A DNA stretch of 64,000 bases, from contig JYJJ01000055.1 of NCBI GenBank assembly GCA_003263775.1, positions 51,341 through 115,340 of the forward strand. The letters are read 5' to 3'. This document shows positions 31,311 through 41,729 of this stretch, piece after piece (the stretch's first letter is position 1; each line of letters starts with the position of its first letter). This stretch comes from Vibrio maritimus. GTDB taxonomy: Bacteria > Pseudomonadota > Gammaproteobacteria > Enterobacterales > Vibrionaceae. Position numbers and translations under genes: made by a program. The notes beneath the pieces were generated by a model. It worked only from the letters and a program-made list of their open reading frames with translations, searched no databases and was not told the DNA's origin.

Positions 31311-32288
31311 ATGGCAAGAAAATGGATCACCGGGATAGATATTGGTCATCACAGTACCAAAGCCGTTGTCTTGGTTTGTGATGGGGCAGATATCTCCTTG
31401 GTTAACCATCTGGAGCTTAAAGGATGTGATGCTATTTTCTCCGATCCCCACGCCCTTAAACATCAAGATAGTGTTAAGAAACTTAAAATTCTGCGAAAGA
31501 TTGCGCCGTTATTTCGCAATAGTGCCGCTATTGTGTTGCCAGAAAGTGCGGTGATCAGCAAAGTCGTCACACTTGAGGCGGGTCTAGAGGGGCAGGAGCA
31601 GGAGCTTGCCATTGAGCAAGCGATGAATCATCAGACGCCTTACCCAATGGATGACATTGCTTTGGATTTTATTAAAGAGACCGAAGAGGACAATGTCGCG
31701 GTAGAGGCGTATCGAGTGCATGTGACTAAACAATCGATCGTCGATAACTGGTCTCACGTGGTCACTAAGCTTGGTTTTCGCCCTACGTTAATGGACACCA
31801 ACAATGGAGCATTGCGCGGTGTCCAGAGCTGGGTTTGTGCTCACACGCCATCGTTGGCAAATCATGCGGTGCTGGATCTTGGCTGCGTACAAGCGACACT
31901 ACTTCCACCGCCTGCGCTTTCCCCTGAGCTGGCAAAATCATGGGTACTGGAGCCCATCCCCGAACTACAAAATCGAGCAGAAAGTCAGTTCAAGTCGCTA
32001 TCTGAAGTGGTGTTTGAGTCGGTGGCTGGGCGGGTCGCTTCTCAACTGCAATTGTATCGTTCGGTGGCCGGACAAGAGGCTATTGATGGGGTCATTTTGA
32101 TGGGAGGACACGCGCAGCAAGAGGGCGTGATCGATAGCGTCACTAAGACTTTGTCTTGTCCAATCTCCTGCATTGATTTACAGCGATTATCGACAAGTAA
32201 GACCAAATCATCCCAATCTTTGTCACCCTGCTACGCCTCTGCGGTTGGGGTCGCAATCAATGGTCTGAATTGGCTTAAGAGACATTGA
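31311..32288 (+). CDS. pilM: Type IV pilus inner-membrane platform protein PilM
   Basis: An actin-like cytoplasmic ATPase-fold protein that docks on the N-terminus of PilN in the type IV pilus alignment complex. ATG 31311 gives 325 residues with the phosphate-1 motif GIDIGHHSTKAV; a longer in-frame start adds a hydrophobic leader that the family lacks. The LDLGCVQATLL segment corresponds to the second phosphate loop. It is the first gene of pilMNOPQ, whose adjacent genes overlap or are nearly contiguous. In vibrios this cluster serves the chitin-regulated and MSHA pili and DNA uptake. Confidence 0.93.
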   Translation: MARKWITGIDIGHHSTKAVVLVCDGADISLVNHLELKGCDAIFSDPHALKHQDSVKKLKILRKIAPLFRNSAAIVLPESAVISKVVTLEAGLEGQEQELAIEQAMNHQTPYPMDDIALDFIKETEEDNVAVEAYRVHVTKQSIVDNWSHVVTKLGFRPTLMDTNNGALRGVQSWVCAHTPSLANHAVLDLGCVQATLLPPPALSPELAKSWVLEPIPELQNRAESQFKSLSEVVFESVAGRVASQLQLYRSVAGQEAIDGVILMGGHAQQEGVIDSVTKTLSCPISCIDLQRLSTSKTKSSQSLSPCYASAVGVAINGLNWLKRH

Positions 32289-32289
32289 T

Positions 32290-32880
32290 ATGAAGATAAT
32301 CAACCTATTGCCCTGGCGAGAAGCCAAGCGCAAGCTGCATCAACAGCGTTTTATCGCGATGCTTGTCGCGGCGCTGCTCTTTGGTTATTCGACGTCACAC
32401 CTATTGAATCTGAAGCTCGCGGGTGAGGTCGGCACTCAACAACAGCGAGTGGCTTATCTGCAAGGCGAAATTGATGACTATCGACGTCAAATCCGCGCAT
32501 TGTCGTCGACCAAAAGTGAACAGCAGTCTCTAGAAGCCCGCCTTGACTACGTTGATGGGCTGCAGCAACAGCGCAACAAGACAACAGCGGTGATGAATTT
32601 ACTGCCGACACTGATTCCTTCTCAAGTCTATGTAGACAAGATCCGTATGCAAGGTGAACAGTTTAAGGTCAGCGGCATTGGGGAAAGTACCGCCTTCCTC
32701 GCTCAAATGTTGGATAGATTTGAGCAATCAACGATGGTCAACAACGTAGTGCTTCACTCTATTGTTCATGACCGCGAACGCTTTGGTAATAAATATCAAG
32801 CGTTTGAGTTGTCGTTTGCCATTGATGGTGCTGCGCTACTTGCCAATCCGGCCAAACAACTGCAATCAGGGGTGAACTAA
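32290..32880 (+). CDS. pilN: Type IV pilus assembly protein PilN
   Basis: A bitopic inner-membrane protein of 196 residues. A short cytoplasmic N-terminus with the PilM-binding motif INLLPWREAKR (residues 3-13) is followed by a membrane helix at about 22-40, a coiled-coil region and a ferredoxin-like periplasmic domain. It starts one base after pilM and its stop overlaps the pilO start (TAATG). Confidence 0.93.
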   Translation: MKIINLLPWREAKRKLHQQRFIAMLVAALLFGYSTSHLLNLKLAGEVGTQQQRVAYLQGEIDDYRRQIRALSSTKSEQQSLEARLDYVDGLQQQRNKTTAVMNLLPTLIPSQVYVDKIRMQGEQFKVSGIGESTAFLAQMLDRFEQSTMVNNVVLHSIVHDRERFGNKYQAFELSFAIDGAALLANPAKQLQSGVN

Positions 32881-33464
32881 TGTCACTCGACCTTGAACTT
32901 GATGAATTGAGCAGTTGGCCGTTGATTCCACAGCTTGTCGTGGTCGGTATTGTGTTTGTGATGGCGGCACTGGTCAGTGGATGGCTTTTGGTGAAACCCA
33001 GCCTTGAAGACCTCGATTACTACAAACAGCAAGAAACTCAATTGAAGCAAGAGCTACAGGTTGTCGCTCGCAAGGCCGCTATGTTGCCTGTGATGTCAGC
33101 GCATCTTAGCGATCTTTCTGACCATTACGACAGGCTTTTGCGTCAATTGCCTGCTCAGCAAGAGTTAGCAAGCTTGCTCGCAGACATCAACGAGCAAGGC
33201 CTCAATAACCACCTTACGTTCACTCGCATTAATTGGGGGAAGCGTCAGCCGCAGAAATTTCTATTAAAACTCCCTTTAGATATCGAGCTAACCGGAAGTT
33301 ATGACGATATCGGCCGCTATGCACAAGCAATCGCTGAGCTGCCTCGCATTGTATTAATTGAAAATGCTGAATGGCAGAGAGTTAGTTTGGAAAGCAGCAC
33401 ACTGCACTTTCGAGTCAATGCGACTACCTACCAGTTTATTGCGGAGGCGGAAGGTGAAAAATAG
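32880..33464 (+). CDS. pilO: Type IV pilus assembly protein PilO
   Basis: The heterodimer partner of PilN, 194 residues. The membrane segment is at about residues 19-40 and is followed by a coiled coil (about 45-85) and a ferredoxin-like periplasmic domain. It links the inner-membrane platform to PilP and the secretin. It overlaps pilN by one base at its start and pilP by eleven at its end. Confidence 0.93.
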   Translation: MSLDLELDELSSWPLIPQLVVVGIVFVMAALVSGWLLVKPSLEDLDYYKQQETQLKQELQVVARKAAMLPVMSAHLSDLSDHYDRLLRQLPAQQELASLLADINEQGLNNHLTFTRINWGKRQPQKFLLKLPLDIELTGSYDDIGRYAQAIAELPRIVLIENAEWQRVSLESSTLHFRVNATTYQFIAEAEGEK

Positions 33465-33960
33465 CACTTTAGCCATATTGATAACTATGGGTTTATTTGG
33501 TTGCAATGCCAATCAGGATTCATTGCAACAGTTTGTTTTAAATGCAGAATCGAGCGCTGAGCCGCAAAAGATGGCGGCGCGATTGATTCAGTCTTCTGAG
33601 GTAGTACTCTTCCAAGAGTCGAGCAGTCAATCGCCTTTCGGTTTGCCGAAAATGGCAACCCAGCAGAGCCCTGAGCGCGGGCAAGGCTGCTGGCAACCGA
33701 AGACCAGAACCAAGCAAGGATTAGAGCTTTATCGAATTAGCGAGCTACAGGTCAAAGGGATTATGAGTAAAAACGGCAAGATGACTGGCTTGGTGATGTT
33801 GCCTAATCGACGTGTAGTGAAAGTGGAAGAGGGGCATTTTCTTGGCGAGAACAACGGCCAAATTAAACAAATAACCGAAAATGCGCTGATTGTAGGCGAG
33901 ACCTTGTCCGATGGATTGGGATGCTGGTACCAAAGGCAAATAAAGCTGGCATTGAAGTAA
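33454..33960 (+). CDS. pilP: Type IV pilus lipoprotein PilP
   Basis: An inner-membrane lipoprotein that couples PilNO to the PilQ secretin. I chose GTG 33454, inside the end of pilO, since it is preceded by GCGGAGG and gives a lipoprotein signal peptide with cleavage before Cys in MGLFGC. The 168-residue length is normal for PilP. The conserved C-terminal beta domain includes the segment ELYRISELQVKGIM. The stop overlaps the pilQ start (TAATG). Confidence 0.92.
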   Translation: MKNSTLAILITMGLFGCNANQDSLQQFVLNAESSAEPQKMAARLIQSSEVVLFQESSSQSPFGLPKMATQQSPERGQGCWQPKTRTKQGLELYRISELQVKGIMSKNGKMTGLVMLPNRRVVKVEEGHFLGENNGQIKQITENALIVGETLSDGLGCWYQRQIKLALK

Positions 33961-35696
33961 TGGAGAAACACGTGCAACGTATAGTGGTGCAAGTCATCAA
34001 TTTTTTTATCTGTGGTCTTGCATTGAGTATTGGCTTGCTGACAAGTCGTGAGCTTGCGGCTAATGAGATTACCAACGTCTCATTTCAGCTCAACGAGCAG
34101 CGTCAGGGAGTGTTGATGGTTGCTCTGTCTGAGCAGGGCAGTGCTGTCGATGTCAGTAGCAACGATAATGGGTTGACCATTATGCTTCGGCAAACAAAAG
34201 TGACGCCTGAGCATTTGTCTATTTATGATGTGACCGACTTTGCCACACCCGTCACCACCATTGAACTTTTTGATGAGTCGCCTCATGTGCGCTTAGCCGT
34301 AAAAACCAAACAAGCGGTTGATTACCAATACGTGGTAGCTGATGAGCAGCTTCGCGTTACCTTTGTTGAGCTTAGCCAAGCTCGCGCTGACGAGAAGGCA
34401 TTAGAGTCGCGCAACAAAGGTCAACTTACCTCGATCAATTTTCAAGATATGCCAGTCCGCAATGTGCTGCAGCTACTCGCTGACTACAATGATTTCAACT
34501 TGGTTGTCTCGGATACGGTGCAGGGCAATTTGACGCTGCGTCTTGATAGTGTGCCGTGGACGGATGTACTCGATATTATCCTGCGCGTTAAAGGCCTGGA
34601 TAAACGAGTCAAAGGGGATGTCGTGCTGGTGGCGCCAAAGGCAGAGCTCGACCGACAGGAAAAGCTTGAACTAGAGCGTCATCAACTGACCGAAAAAATC
34701 GGTAAACTTGAGTCCGAAATCATCAAGATTAATTACGCCAAAGCTTCTGAAATGGCTGCCATGATAGGGGGTAATGAGACCCTTAGCATGCTATCTGAGC
34801 GCGGCTCTGTGACGGTTGATGAACGCACCAATTCACTATTGCTTCGCGATCTTCCTGACAATATAGGAGTGATTAAAAGTATTATTGCTGAGCTCGACAT
34901 ACCCGTAAAGCAGGTTCAGATTGAAGCGCGAGTGGTGACGATTAGAGAAGGTAACATCGAAGAATTAGGGATCCGCTGGGGAGTGAGTTCAACTAATGGC
35001 ACCACGACGGTTGGTGGTTCCATAGAAAGCAACCTGGTTGCCGCAGGCAGTGGCAGTGAACTTGAGATAGATGACTTTTTGAACGTTAATTTACCCGCGC
35101 TATCTGATAATGCATCAAGCATTGCTTTTCAAGTGGCGAGTCTTGGGACTAACACCTTGCTCGACCTTGAACTTTCAGCACTGCAAAATGAGTCAAAAGC
35201 CGAAATCATTTCTAGCCCCAGGCTGATCACTACCAATAAAAAGTCGGCATACATAGAGCAAGGTACTGAAATCCCTTATCTCAAATCCACATCAAGTGGC
35301 GCTACAGCAGTGGAATTCAAAAAGGCGGTGCTGTCACTGACGGTCACACCGCAAATTACTCCAGACAATCGACTGATTCTTGACCTGGATGTTACCCAAG
35401 ATCAGGTTGGTGAGGTATTGAAAACACTAGAAGGAGAAACCGTCGCGATTGATACTCAGCGCATAGGCACACAGGTTCTAGTGAACAATGGTGAGACTGT
35501 CGTGCTAGGCGGAATTTACCAACACACCTTTTCCAATAAAATCGATAAAGTGCCACTTTTAGGTGATATTCCTGGCTTGGGCGCTTTATTTCGACGAACC
35601 TATGAAAATATCGGCAAGAGTGAGCTACTAATCTTTGTGACGCCGAAGATTATTACGCCAACGCCAGCACTCACAGAGCTTGGTAACCCTTTGTAA
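33960..35696 (+). CDS. pilQ: Type IV pilus secretin PilQ
   Basis: The outer-membrane secretin channel for the pilus and for DNA uptake. ATG 33960 overlaps the pilP stop and gives 578 residues with a signal peptide cleaved after about residue 34. An AMIN-type N-domain, a secretin/TonB short N-terminal domain (INFQDMPVRNVLQLLADYNDFN near 160) and N1-type domains follow. The C-terminal secretin barrel contains the signature VPLLGDIPGLGALFRR near 535. It is the last gene of the pil operon. Confidence 0.96.
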   Translation: MEKHVQRIVVQVINFFICGLALSIGLLTSRELAANEITNVSFQLNEQRQGVLMVALSEQGSAVDVSSNDNGLTIMLRQTKVTPEHLSIYDVTDFATPVTTIELFDESPHVRLAVKTKQAVDYQYVVADEQLRVTFVELSQARADEKALESRNKGQLTSINFQDMPVRNVLQLLADYNDFNLVVSDTVQGNLTLRLDSVPWTDVLDIILRVKGLDKRVKGDVVLVAPKAELDRQEKLELERHQLTEKIGKLESEIIKINYAKASEMAAMIGGNETLSMLSERGSVTVDERTNSLLLRDLPDNIGVIKSIIAELDIPVKQVQIEARVVTIREGNIEELGIRWGVSSTNGTTTVGGSIESNLVAAGSGSELEIDDFLNVNLPALSDNASSIAFQVASLGTNTLLDLELSALQNESKAEIISSPRLITTNKKSAYIEQGTEIPYLKSTSSGATAVEFKKAVLSLTVTPQITPDNRLILDLDVTQDQVGEVLKTLEGETVAIDTQRIGTQVLVNNGETVVLGGIYQHTFSNKIDKVPLLGDIPGLGALFRRTYENIGKSELLIFVTPKIITPTPALTELGNPL

Positions 35697-35881
35697 ATTG
35701 GTCATTAATTGAAAAGGATTAAAAATAAAGTTGCATTAAAGCCACCTTGCCTTGATAATTTCGGGTCTTATCACGACTTATCTGTGAGGAATCGGTGCCA
35801 CAAGCCCTTTTTTCCGAGGTTCCTTTTCGGTCTTTTCTTGTGGCGATGTCATTGAATTAACGTTGTAAATTAATGCTGAAC
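35697..35881 (+). promoter_or_regulatory. Structured aroK leader region
   Basis: In the 185-base spacer, GCCACAAG (35797-35804) pairs with CTTGTGGC (35837-35844), and CCGA (35814-35817) with TCGG (35827-35830) inside it. This makes a two-tier hairpin 38 bases before the aroK start. No T-run follows, so it is more likely a 5' leader structure than a terminator. Confidence 0.4.
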
Positions 35882-36400
35882 ATGGCTGAGAAACGTAATA
35901 TTTTTCTTGTTGGCCCTATGGGTGCCGGCAAAAGTACAATCGGTAGACACCTAGCTCAACAACTTCATATGGAGTTTGTTGATTCTGATACCGTAATTGA
36001 AGAGCGCACTGGCGCAGACATCGCATGGGTGTTTGACGTTGAAGGTGAAGAAGGTTTCCGCAAGCGCGAAGAAACTGTCATTAACGATCTAACCGAGCAG
36101 CAAGGTATCGTACTTGCGACCGGTGGTGGTTCTGTGAAGAGCAAAGACAACCGTAACCGCTTGTCGGCTCGTGGTATCGTTGTTTACTTAGAAACCACAA
36201 TCGAAAAACAACTTGCTCGCACTAACCGCGACAAGAAGCGTCCATTACTTCAAACGGATAACCCGCGCGAAGTGCTAGAGAGCCTAGCGGACGAGCGCAA
36301 TGATCTTTACAAAGAAGTGGCGGACTATGTGGTTCGTACTGACGATCAAAGTGCAAAAGTGGTAGCCAACCAAATCGTAAAAATGCTAGAAGAAGGTTAA
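35882..36400 (+). CDS. aroK: Shikimate kinase I
   Basis: It phosphorylates shikimate in the pathway to chorismate. It has 172 residues from ATG 35882 ([19 protein letters not shown]), matching E. coli AroK; an ATG three codons earlier cannot be excluded and neither has a clear RBS. The Walker A motif is GPMGAGKST near residues 11-19; the DSD motif near 34 and the GGG motif near 80 bind shikimate. It is followed by aroB 30 bases later. Confidence 0.96.
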   Translation: MAEKRNIFLVGPMGAGKSTIGRHLAQQLHMEFVDSDTVIEERTGADIAWVFDVEGEEGFRKREETVINDLTEQQGIVLATGGGSVKSKDNRNRLSARGIVVYLETTIEKQLARTNRDKKRPLLQTDNPREVLESLADERNDLYKEVADYVVRTDDQSAKVVANQIVKMLEEG

Positions 36401-36430
36401 TCGAAACCTTTTTCATTAGGAGAGCAAACC

Positions 36431-37516
36431 ATGGAACGGATTACGGTCGAGCTTGGTGAGCGCAGCTACCCAATTTCAATTGGTGCCGGGTTATTTGATG
36501 ACTCGGCTCAATTTGCCCAAATTCCCGACGGAAAATCAGTCGTGGTGATCACCAACACCACAGTATCCCCTCTTTATGCTCAAGTGATTCTTGAACAGTT
36601 GGAAAGCAAAGGTTGCAAAACCTCATTGCTTGAACTGCCAGACGGTGAGCAATACAAAACTCTTGATACCTTTAACACGGTTCAAACCCATCTGCTCTCA
36701 GGCAACTACGGTCGCGATGTCGTTGTAGTGGCACTCGGCGGTGGCGTGATTGGCGATCTTGTCGGTTTTTCGGCGGCTTGCTATCAACGCGGTGTTGATT
36801 TTGTGCAGATCCCAACCACCTTGTTATCGCAAGTGGACTCATCGGTTGGCGGTAAAACAGCGGTGAACCATGAGCTGGGTAAAAACATGATCGGTGCTTT
36901 TTATCAGCCTCAAGCGGTGATTATTGATACCAACTGTTTGCGTACGTTACCTGAGCGTGAATTCGCTGCGGGTATGGCTGAGGTGATCAAGTATGGCATC
37001 ATTTACGACGAGTCGTTCTTTGAGTGGTTAGAGGAAAACCTCGATAAACTCTACGCACTTGATCAGCAAGCGTTAACTTATGCGATTGCGCGATGCTGTC
37101 AGATCAAAGCCGAAGTCGTTGCACAAGACGAGAAAGAATCGGGTATTCGTGCGTTATTGAATCTAGGTCATACATTTGGTCATGCTATCGAAGCGGAACT
37201 AGGGTATGGTAAATGGCTACACGGAGAGGCTGTATCTTCTGGCACCGCGATGGCGGCCCATACCGCTCAGCTGCTTGGTGATATCACGCCAGAGCAAGTC
37301 ACTCGCATTATTGCTTTGCTAGAGCGAGCAAAACTGCCCGTACATACGCCTGAGTCAATGAGCTTTGATGATTTCATCAAGCACATGATGCGCGACAAAA
37401 AGGTGCTATCGGGCAAGTTGCGTTTGGTGCTGCCAACCTCTATCGGCAACGCGCAAGTGGTCTCTGATGTACCAAGTGATCTGATTGAGCAAGCGATTGA
37501 TTTATGTCGCAAGTAG
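36431..37516 (+). CDS. aroB: 3-dehydroquinate synthase
   Basis: An NAD- and metal-dependent synthase, second step of the shikimate pathway, 361 residues. Signatures include the NAD site [15 protein letters not shown] near 100-114 and the metal ligands in [11 protein letters not shown] near 240. RBS TAGGAGAG precedes the ATG. It is co-directional with aroK and closed by a terminator before damX. Confidence 0.97.
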   Translation: MERITVELGERSYPISIGAGLFDDSAQFAQIPDGKSVVVITNTTVSPLYAQVILEQLESKGCKTSLLELPDGEQYKTLDTFNTVQTHLLSGNYGRDVVVVALGGGVIGDLVGFSAACYQRGVDFVQIPTTLLSQVDSSVGGKTAVNHELGKNMIGAFYQPQAVIIDTNCLRTLPEREFAAGMAEVIKYGIIYDESFFEWLEENLDKLYALDQQALTYAIARCCQIKAEVVAQDEKESGIRALLNLGHTFGHAIEAELGYGKWLHGEAVSSGTAMAAHTAQLLGDITPEQVTRIIALLERAKLPVHTPESMSFDDFIKHMMRDKKVLSGKLRLVLPTSIGNAQVVSDVPSDLIEQAIDLCRK

Positions 37517-37570
37517 CCAATACTTAACGATAGAGTGTTGAGGTTAGGCGACATCCGCGAATAGAATAAG

Positions 37571-37593
37571 AGGCTCCAGTTGGAGCCTTTTTT
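37571..37593 (+). terminator. Terminator after aroB
   Basis: The stem AGGCTCC/GGAGCCT with loop AGTT is followed by five or more T. Confidence 0.88.
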
Positions 37594-37620
37594 AGTTTGG
37601 ATTGGTGGTAGAAAACCGGG

Positions 37621-39113
37621 ATGAGTTTGTCCTATGAACTGCGAGTGCTAGAGCTCGATTCACAAACCCAGCTGCTTGAAAGAGTGCAGCTGCTGACGCA
37701 ATTTGCTGCAAATTTTGTGGTCGTCAAAGGTGAAGCGGGAGCCGGGAAAACCTGGCTTGCTCATCGCTATCTCGAAGCGTGGTCTTATGATAAAAACCAG
37801 TCGTTGGTGACCTGTCTGCCTAACCAGGAGGATGAGGTCAATCGCGGTAATATTCTGAGGCAGCTATTCCCTCATCAAATGTACAGCACCACCGATTCAC
37901 TCAATGACAGTATCGAGCGCATTTTAGATGGTGAAGCGTGCAACATCGTCATTGTGGTCGATAATGCCCACCATGCTTCTCAAGCACTACTGGCTGAACT
38001 ATGGCTACTGTATAGCGCTGCGCTTTCCACACCTAAGCAAAACATTAGTGTGGTGCTGTTTACTGCGAGTGAATCCGTATCGACTAAGCTTGCTAGGTTG
38101 AGTCATGGGCTGGATATCAAGCCGGTTGAGCTGGATATCGATGAATTACCAGAGGAAGAGGCTGAACGTTTTTTTGAGAGTTTGGTTCTACGCTATCTCG
38201 ATGAAAGCGTTGAAAAAAGAATCAAAAGCGCGTTTACTAATACCAGACCACTTCCGGGAGAGATTTTGGCGCTAGGAGAGCACAAAGTGGAAAAGAAAGT
38301 GATTATTCGTACATTAGTGGCTCGCCTGCGAAGATTGCCGTCACCGTTGCCGTTATTCTGTTGCTGTTGTTCTTGGGCTATCGCTGGCTACTGCAAGCGC
38401 CGAAGCCAAGTATTGCGCCAGTCGAAACGGCGAGTGAACAGACCGTGATCCCGACCTTAGAGCAGCCAGCAGATGTTGCAAGTGAAGAGCAAGCTCAAAA
38501 AGCCAATCAAGAGATGCCGTCGGATCTGACCGCTACGGATGATTCCGAGGCATTACCTCCGTCGGTGACGACAGAAACCGCCAGCGTGGGCGTCGCGGAA
38601 ACCGGTGAACGTGTCGTGATCACTTCAGATGTGGTTGATGCTTTGCTAGAAGATAAAACCGACATTGCCGCGCAGCAGGCGAAAGAAATCCAGCAAGCGG
38701 TAGATAGTGCAAAAACCACGAGCAATATTCAGCCAGTGGCCATTGAGCCTCCACCAGAGGTGGTGATTGATGATGGTGTAACAGAAGCGCTGCAAACGCC
38801 TATTACTTTCTCTTTTGCGAGAGACCAACTGAATGCCTTAGCCTCGAACAGCTACACGCTACAGATTGCGGCAATGACAGAGCTGGAAGATGTGCAGCTA
38901 TTTTTGAACCAGCATAGTTTTGATAAGCCGGTGCGCATTTATCCAACGCTACGTGGCGAGGAAAAGTGGTATATCGTCACTTACGACAATTACGCGACGA
39001 TTCAGCAAGCACGTGATGCCGCAGAGAAGCTTCCTGCAGAGCTACAGTCACTTGGCCCATGGCCAAAAGCGCTGAGCCAAGTGAAGCGTGAAATTGCTCG
39101 CTGGATAGAATAA
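37621..39113 (+). CDS. damX: SPOR-domain cell division protein DamX, interrupted by a one-base loss
   Basis: A bitopic septal-ring protein. The N-terminal cytoplasmic part has an AAA-like fold (GEAGAGKTW near residue 40; IVIVVDNAHH near 105). A membrane segment and an acidic Ala/Glu/Gln-rich periplasmic linker follow, then a C-terminal SPOR domain (SYTLQIAAMTELEDV onward). The frame changes at 38319-38320: GTGGCTCGCC would need to be GTGGGCTCGCC to read LVGSPAKIAVTVAVILLLLF, the expected membrane helix. With one G restored the protein has about 497 residues. Position before dam is conserved. Confidence 0.87.
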
Positions 39114-39177
39114 GCTTTCGACCTAGTCGCCTGTGAGCGAGTTAACGGCGACTCAGTCAACATTTACACCAAGCGCT

Positions 39178-39204
39178 GTTGACCTTTCTACCAGAAAGGT
39201 CAAC
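39178..39204. repeat. Perfect 12-bp inverted repeat between damX and dam
   Basis: GTTGACCTTTCT and its exact complement flank an ACC loop, 67 bases before dam. There is no T-run after it. It may be a weak terminator, an operator or a leader hairpin. Confidence 0.6.
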
Positions 39205-39271
39205 ATAACAATTTGAATTATGATATATTCCCCAGCCTTAATTTTTGGGGTGGCAGTAAATAGAGCAAGTA

Positions 39272-40096
39272 ATGAAGAAGCAACGTGCCTTTCTTAAGTG
39301 GGCTGGTGGAAAATATGGCTTGGTTGAAGACATTGAAAAGCATCTGCCAGACGCTAGAAAACTGGTAGAACCCTTCGTTGGTGCAGGCTCTGTTTTTCTC
39401 AATACGGATTATGAGCAATACCTGCTCGCCGATATTAACCCTGATCTGATTAATCTTTACAACCTGCTCAAGACGCAGCCAGAGCAATACATTGCTGAGG
39501 CAAAACGTCTTTTCACCCCAGAGCACAATCGTAAAGAAGTCTATCTCGATATTCGTGCTCAGTTTAACCAAACCGACGACATCATGTTTCGTTCGGTCGC
39601 GTTTTTGTACATGAACCGTTTTGGTTTTAACGGCTTATGTCGTTATAACAAAAAGGGTGGCTTTAACGTGCCGTTTGGCTCATACAAAAAGCCATACTTC
39701 CCTGAGAACGAAATGGAGTTCTTTGCAGAAAAAGCGAAGAAAGCCACGTTTGTCTGTGAGGGTTACCCTGAGACATTTAAGCGCGCTCGCAAAGGCAGCG
39801 TGATTTACTGCGATCCTCCGTACGCTCCGCTTTCAAACACGGCCAATTTTACCTCCTATGCAGGTAATGGTTTTACTTTGGACGATCAGGCTGCACTTGC
39901 CGATGTGGCTGAGCATGCGGCGTTTGATCGTGGTATTCCAGTACTGATCTCTAACCACGACACCACGCTGACGCGCCGCTTGTATCATGGAGCCCAACTC
40001 AACGTGGTTAAAGTGAAGCGAACCATCAGCCGCAATGGCGCGGGTCGCAATAAAGTCGATGAATTGTTGGCATTATTTGAACCACGAGATCAATAA
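39272..40096 (+). CDS. dam: DNA adenine methyltransferase Dam
   Basis: It methylates adenine in GATC, used for mismatch repair and replication control; dam is essential in V. cholerae. It is a D12-class (alpha group) enzyme of 274 residues: the SAM motif FLKWAGGK is at residues 7-14 and the catalytic DPPY begins at Asp181, the same number as in E. coli. Target-recognition residues lie between. The damX-dam-rpe-gph-trpS order is the standard one. Confidence 0.97.
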   Translation: MKKQRAFLKWAGGKYGLVEDIEKHLPDARKLVEPFVGAGSVFLNTDYEQYLLADINPDLINLYNLLKTQPEQYIAEAKRLFTPEHNRKEVYLDIRAQFNQTDDIMFRSVAFLYMNRFGFNGLCRYNKKGGFNVPFGSYKKPYFPENEMEFFAEKAKKATFVCEGYPETFKRARKGSVIYCDPPYAPLSNTANFTSYAGNGFTLDDQAALADVAEHAAFDRGIPVLISNHDTTLTRRLYHGAQLNVVKVKRTISRNGAGRNKVDELLALFEPRDQ

Positions 40097-40200
40097 CTCC
40101 TAGCCTAGGGCTAGGATTTACCCCCTTGCTTCGGTAGAATTGCGCGCACTGTTACTGTTATGTAAAGACTCGCTTGCAATCCATTTCACTGAGGTTAGGT

Positions 40201-40878
40201 ATGAAAGACTTTCTTATTGCTCCATCCATTCTCTCTGCAGACTTTGCTCGTTTGGGTGAGGATGTCGAAAAAGTACTCGCTGCGGGTGCTGACGTCGTTC
40301 ACTTCGATGTGATGGATAATCACTATGTGCCTAACCTAACGTTCGGTGCGCCAATCTGTAAAGCGTTACGCGATTACGGCATTACTGCTCCTATTGATGT
40401 TCACCTAATGGTGAAACCTGTCGACAGCATCGTACCTGACTTCGCGAAAGCAGGTGCAAGCATGATCACTTTCCACGTCGAAGCCTCTGAACACATCGAC
40501 CGTACTCTTCAGCTTATTAAAGAGCACGGCTGTCAGGCGGGTGTGGTACTAAACCCTGCAACACCGCTTTCTTGCCTTGATTACATCATGGATAAGGTTG
40601 ACCTGATTCTTCTGATGTCGGTGAACCCTGGCTTTGGTGGTCAGTCATTTATCCCTTCAACGCTGGATAAGCTGCGCGAAGTTCGTAAGCGTATCGATGC
40701 ATCAGGTCGTAACATTCGTTTAGAGATTGATGGTGGCGTTAAGGTTGACAACATCCGCGAAATCGCTGAAGCGGGTGCGGACATGTTTGTTGCGGGCAGC
40801 GCTATTTTCAATCGTCCTGATTACAAAGAGGTGATTGATGAGATGCGTGCTGAACTTGCAAAAGTAGAAAGCAAGTAA
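40201..40878 (+). CDS. rpe: Ribulose-phosphate 3-epimerase
   Basis: It interconverts ribulose-5-phosphate and xylulose-5-phosphate in the pentose phosphate pathway. ATG 40201 follows GAGG and gives 225 residues starting [19 protein letters not shown]; a longer frame is rejected. The metal-binding motifs [13 protein letters not shown] and [18 protein letters not shown] and the EIDGGV loop are intact. The gph gene follows after nine bases. Confidence 0.97.
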   Translation: MKDFLIAPSILSADFARLGEDVEKVLAAGADVVHFDVMDNHYVPNLTFGAPICKALRDYGITAPIDVHLMVKPVDSIVPDFAKAGASMITFHVEASEHIDRTLQLIKEHGCQAGVVLNPATPLSCLDYIMDKVDLILLMSVNPGFGGQSFIPSTLDKLREVRKRIDASGRNIRLEIDGGVKVDNIREIAEAGADMFVAGSAIFNRPDYKEVIDEMRAELAKVESK

Positions 40879-40887
40879 CGGGCAGGC

Positions 40888-41571
40888 ATGATGAGCGCAA
40901 TTAAACTGGTTGTATTCGATCTCGATGGTACGCTGCTTGATAGCGTGCCTGATTTAGCACTTGCTGCTGACCAAGCGGTTCAAGAGCTTGGTTACCCAGC
41001 CGTAACCGAAGAGCAAGTTCGCGATTATGTTGGCAATGGTGCTGACATCTTGATAGGTCGTTCGCTGAGCCAGAGCATCAATGTTGATCCGAGCTTATCG
41101 CCAGAACTGCTCGCGAAAGCGCGTGTTCTGTTTGATGATTTCTATAAAGCGAGTGGTCACAAACTTAGCCACCTTTATCCAGCGGTACATCAAACGCTGG
41201 ATACTTTGGTAGCCAACGGCATCACTGTCGCTCTTCTGACGAATAAGCCATCGAAGTTTGTTCCAGAACTACTAGAGCAGCACAAGCTGGATAAATACTT
41301 TAAGCATGTGTTGGGTGGCGACGCGTTTGAAAAGCGCAAGCCCGATCCGATTGCTCTGCACTGGTTGATGGAGCAAGAACAAGTGTCGGCGGATCAGGTG
41401 CTGATGGTCGGCGATTCAAAGAATGACATTCTTGCTGCGCGCAACGCGGGCTGTCACGCATTTGGTTTGACCTATGGTTACAACCACGGTGAGCCAATTG
41501 CCAATGCCAAACCTGATTTTGTCGCTGACATTGTGTCGGACGTGCTAAAAGCGGTCGGTATCGACGCTTAA
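40888..41571 (+). CDS. gph: Phosphoglycolate phosphatase
   Basis: A HAD-superfamily phosphatase of 227 residues that removes 2-phosphoglycolate, including that from DNA repair ends. Motif I is FDLDGTLLDSVPDLA (Asp12 nucleophile region), motif II LLTNKPSKF, motif III Lys in FEKRKPDP and motif IV MVGDSKNDI. Two adjacent ATG codons (40888 and 40891) could both start it. It is read with rpe and closed by a terminator. Confidence 0.95.
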   Translation: MMSAIKLVVFDLDGTLLDSVPDLALAADQAVQELGYPAVTEEQVRDYVGNGADILIGRSLSQSINVDPSLSPELLAKARVLFDDFYKASGHKLSHLYPAVHQTLDTLVANGITVALLTNKPSKFVPELLEQHKLDKYFKHVLGGDAFEKRKPDPIALHWLMEQEQVSADQVLMVGDSKNDILAARNAGCHAFGLTYGYNHGEPIANAKPDFVADIVSDVLKAVGIDA

Positions 41572-41656
41572 CTTCCGCAAAATGCCGCGAAGCCAGTGAC
41601 TTTAGGTCTTCTACTTATAAAACACTGGCAAAATACTCGCCAATGAGTACACTGCT

Positions 41657-41684
41657 AAAACCGCGTTAAAATAACGCGGTTTTT
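41657..41684 (+). terminator. Terminator between gph and trpS
   Basis: The perfect 12-bp stem AAAACCGCGTTA / TAACGCGGTTTT with an AAA loop suggests trpS has its own promoter in the 45 bases that follow or partly depends on read-through. Confidence 0.88.
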
Positions 41685-41729
41685 CATTCTCCTAAATTAT
41701 CTCGTCAAGAAGTCGAAGGAATCATAATC

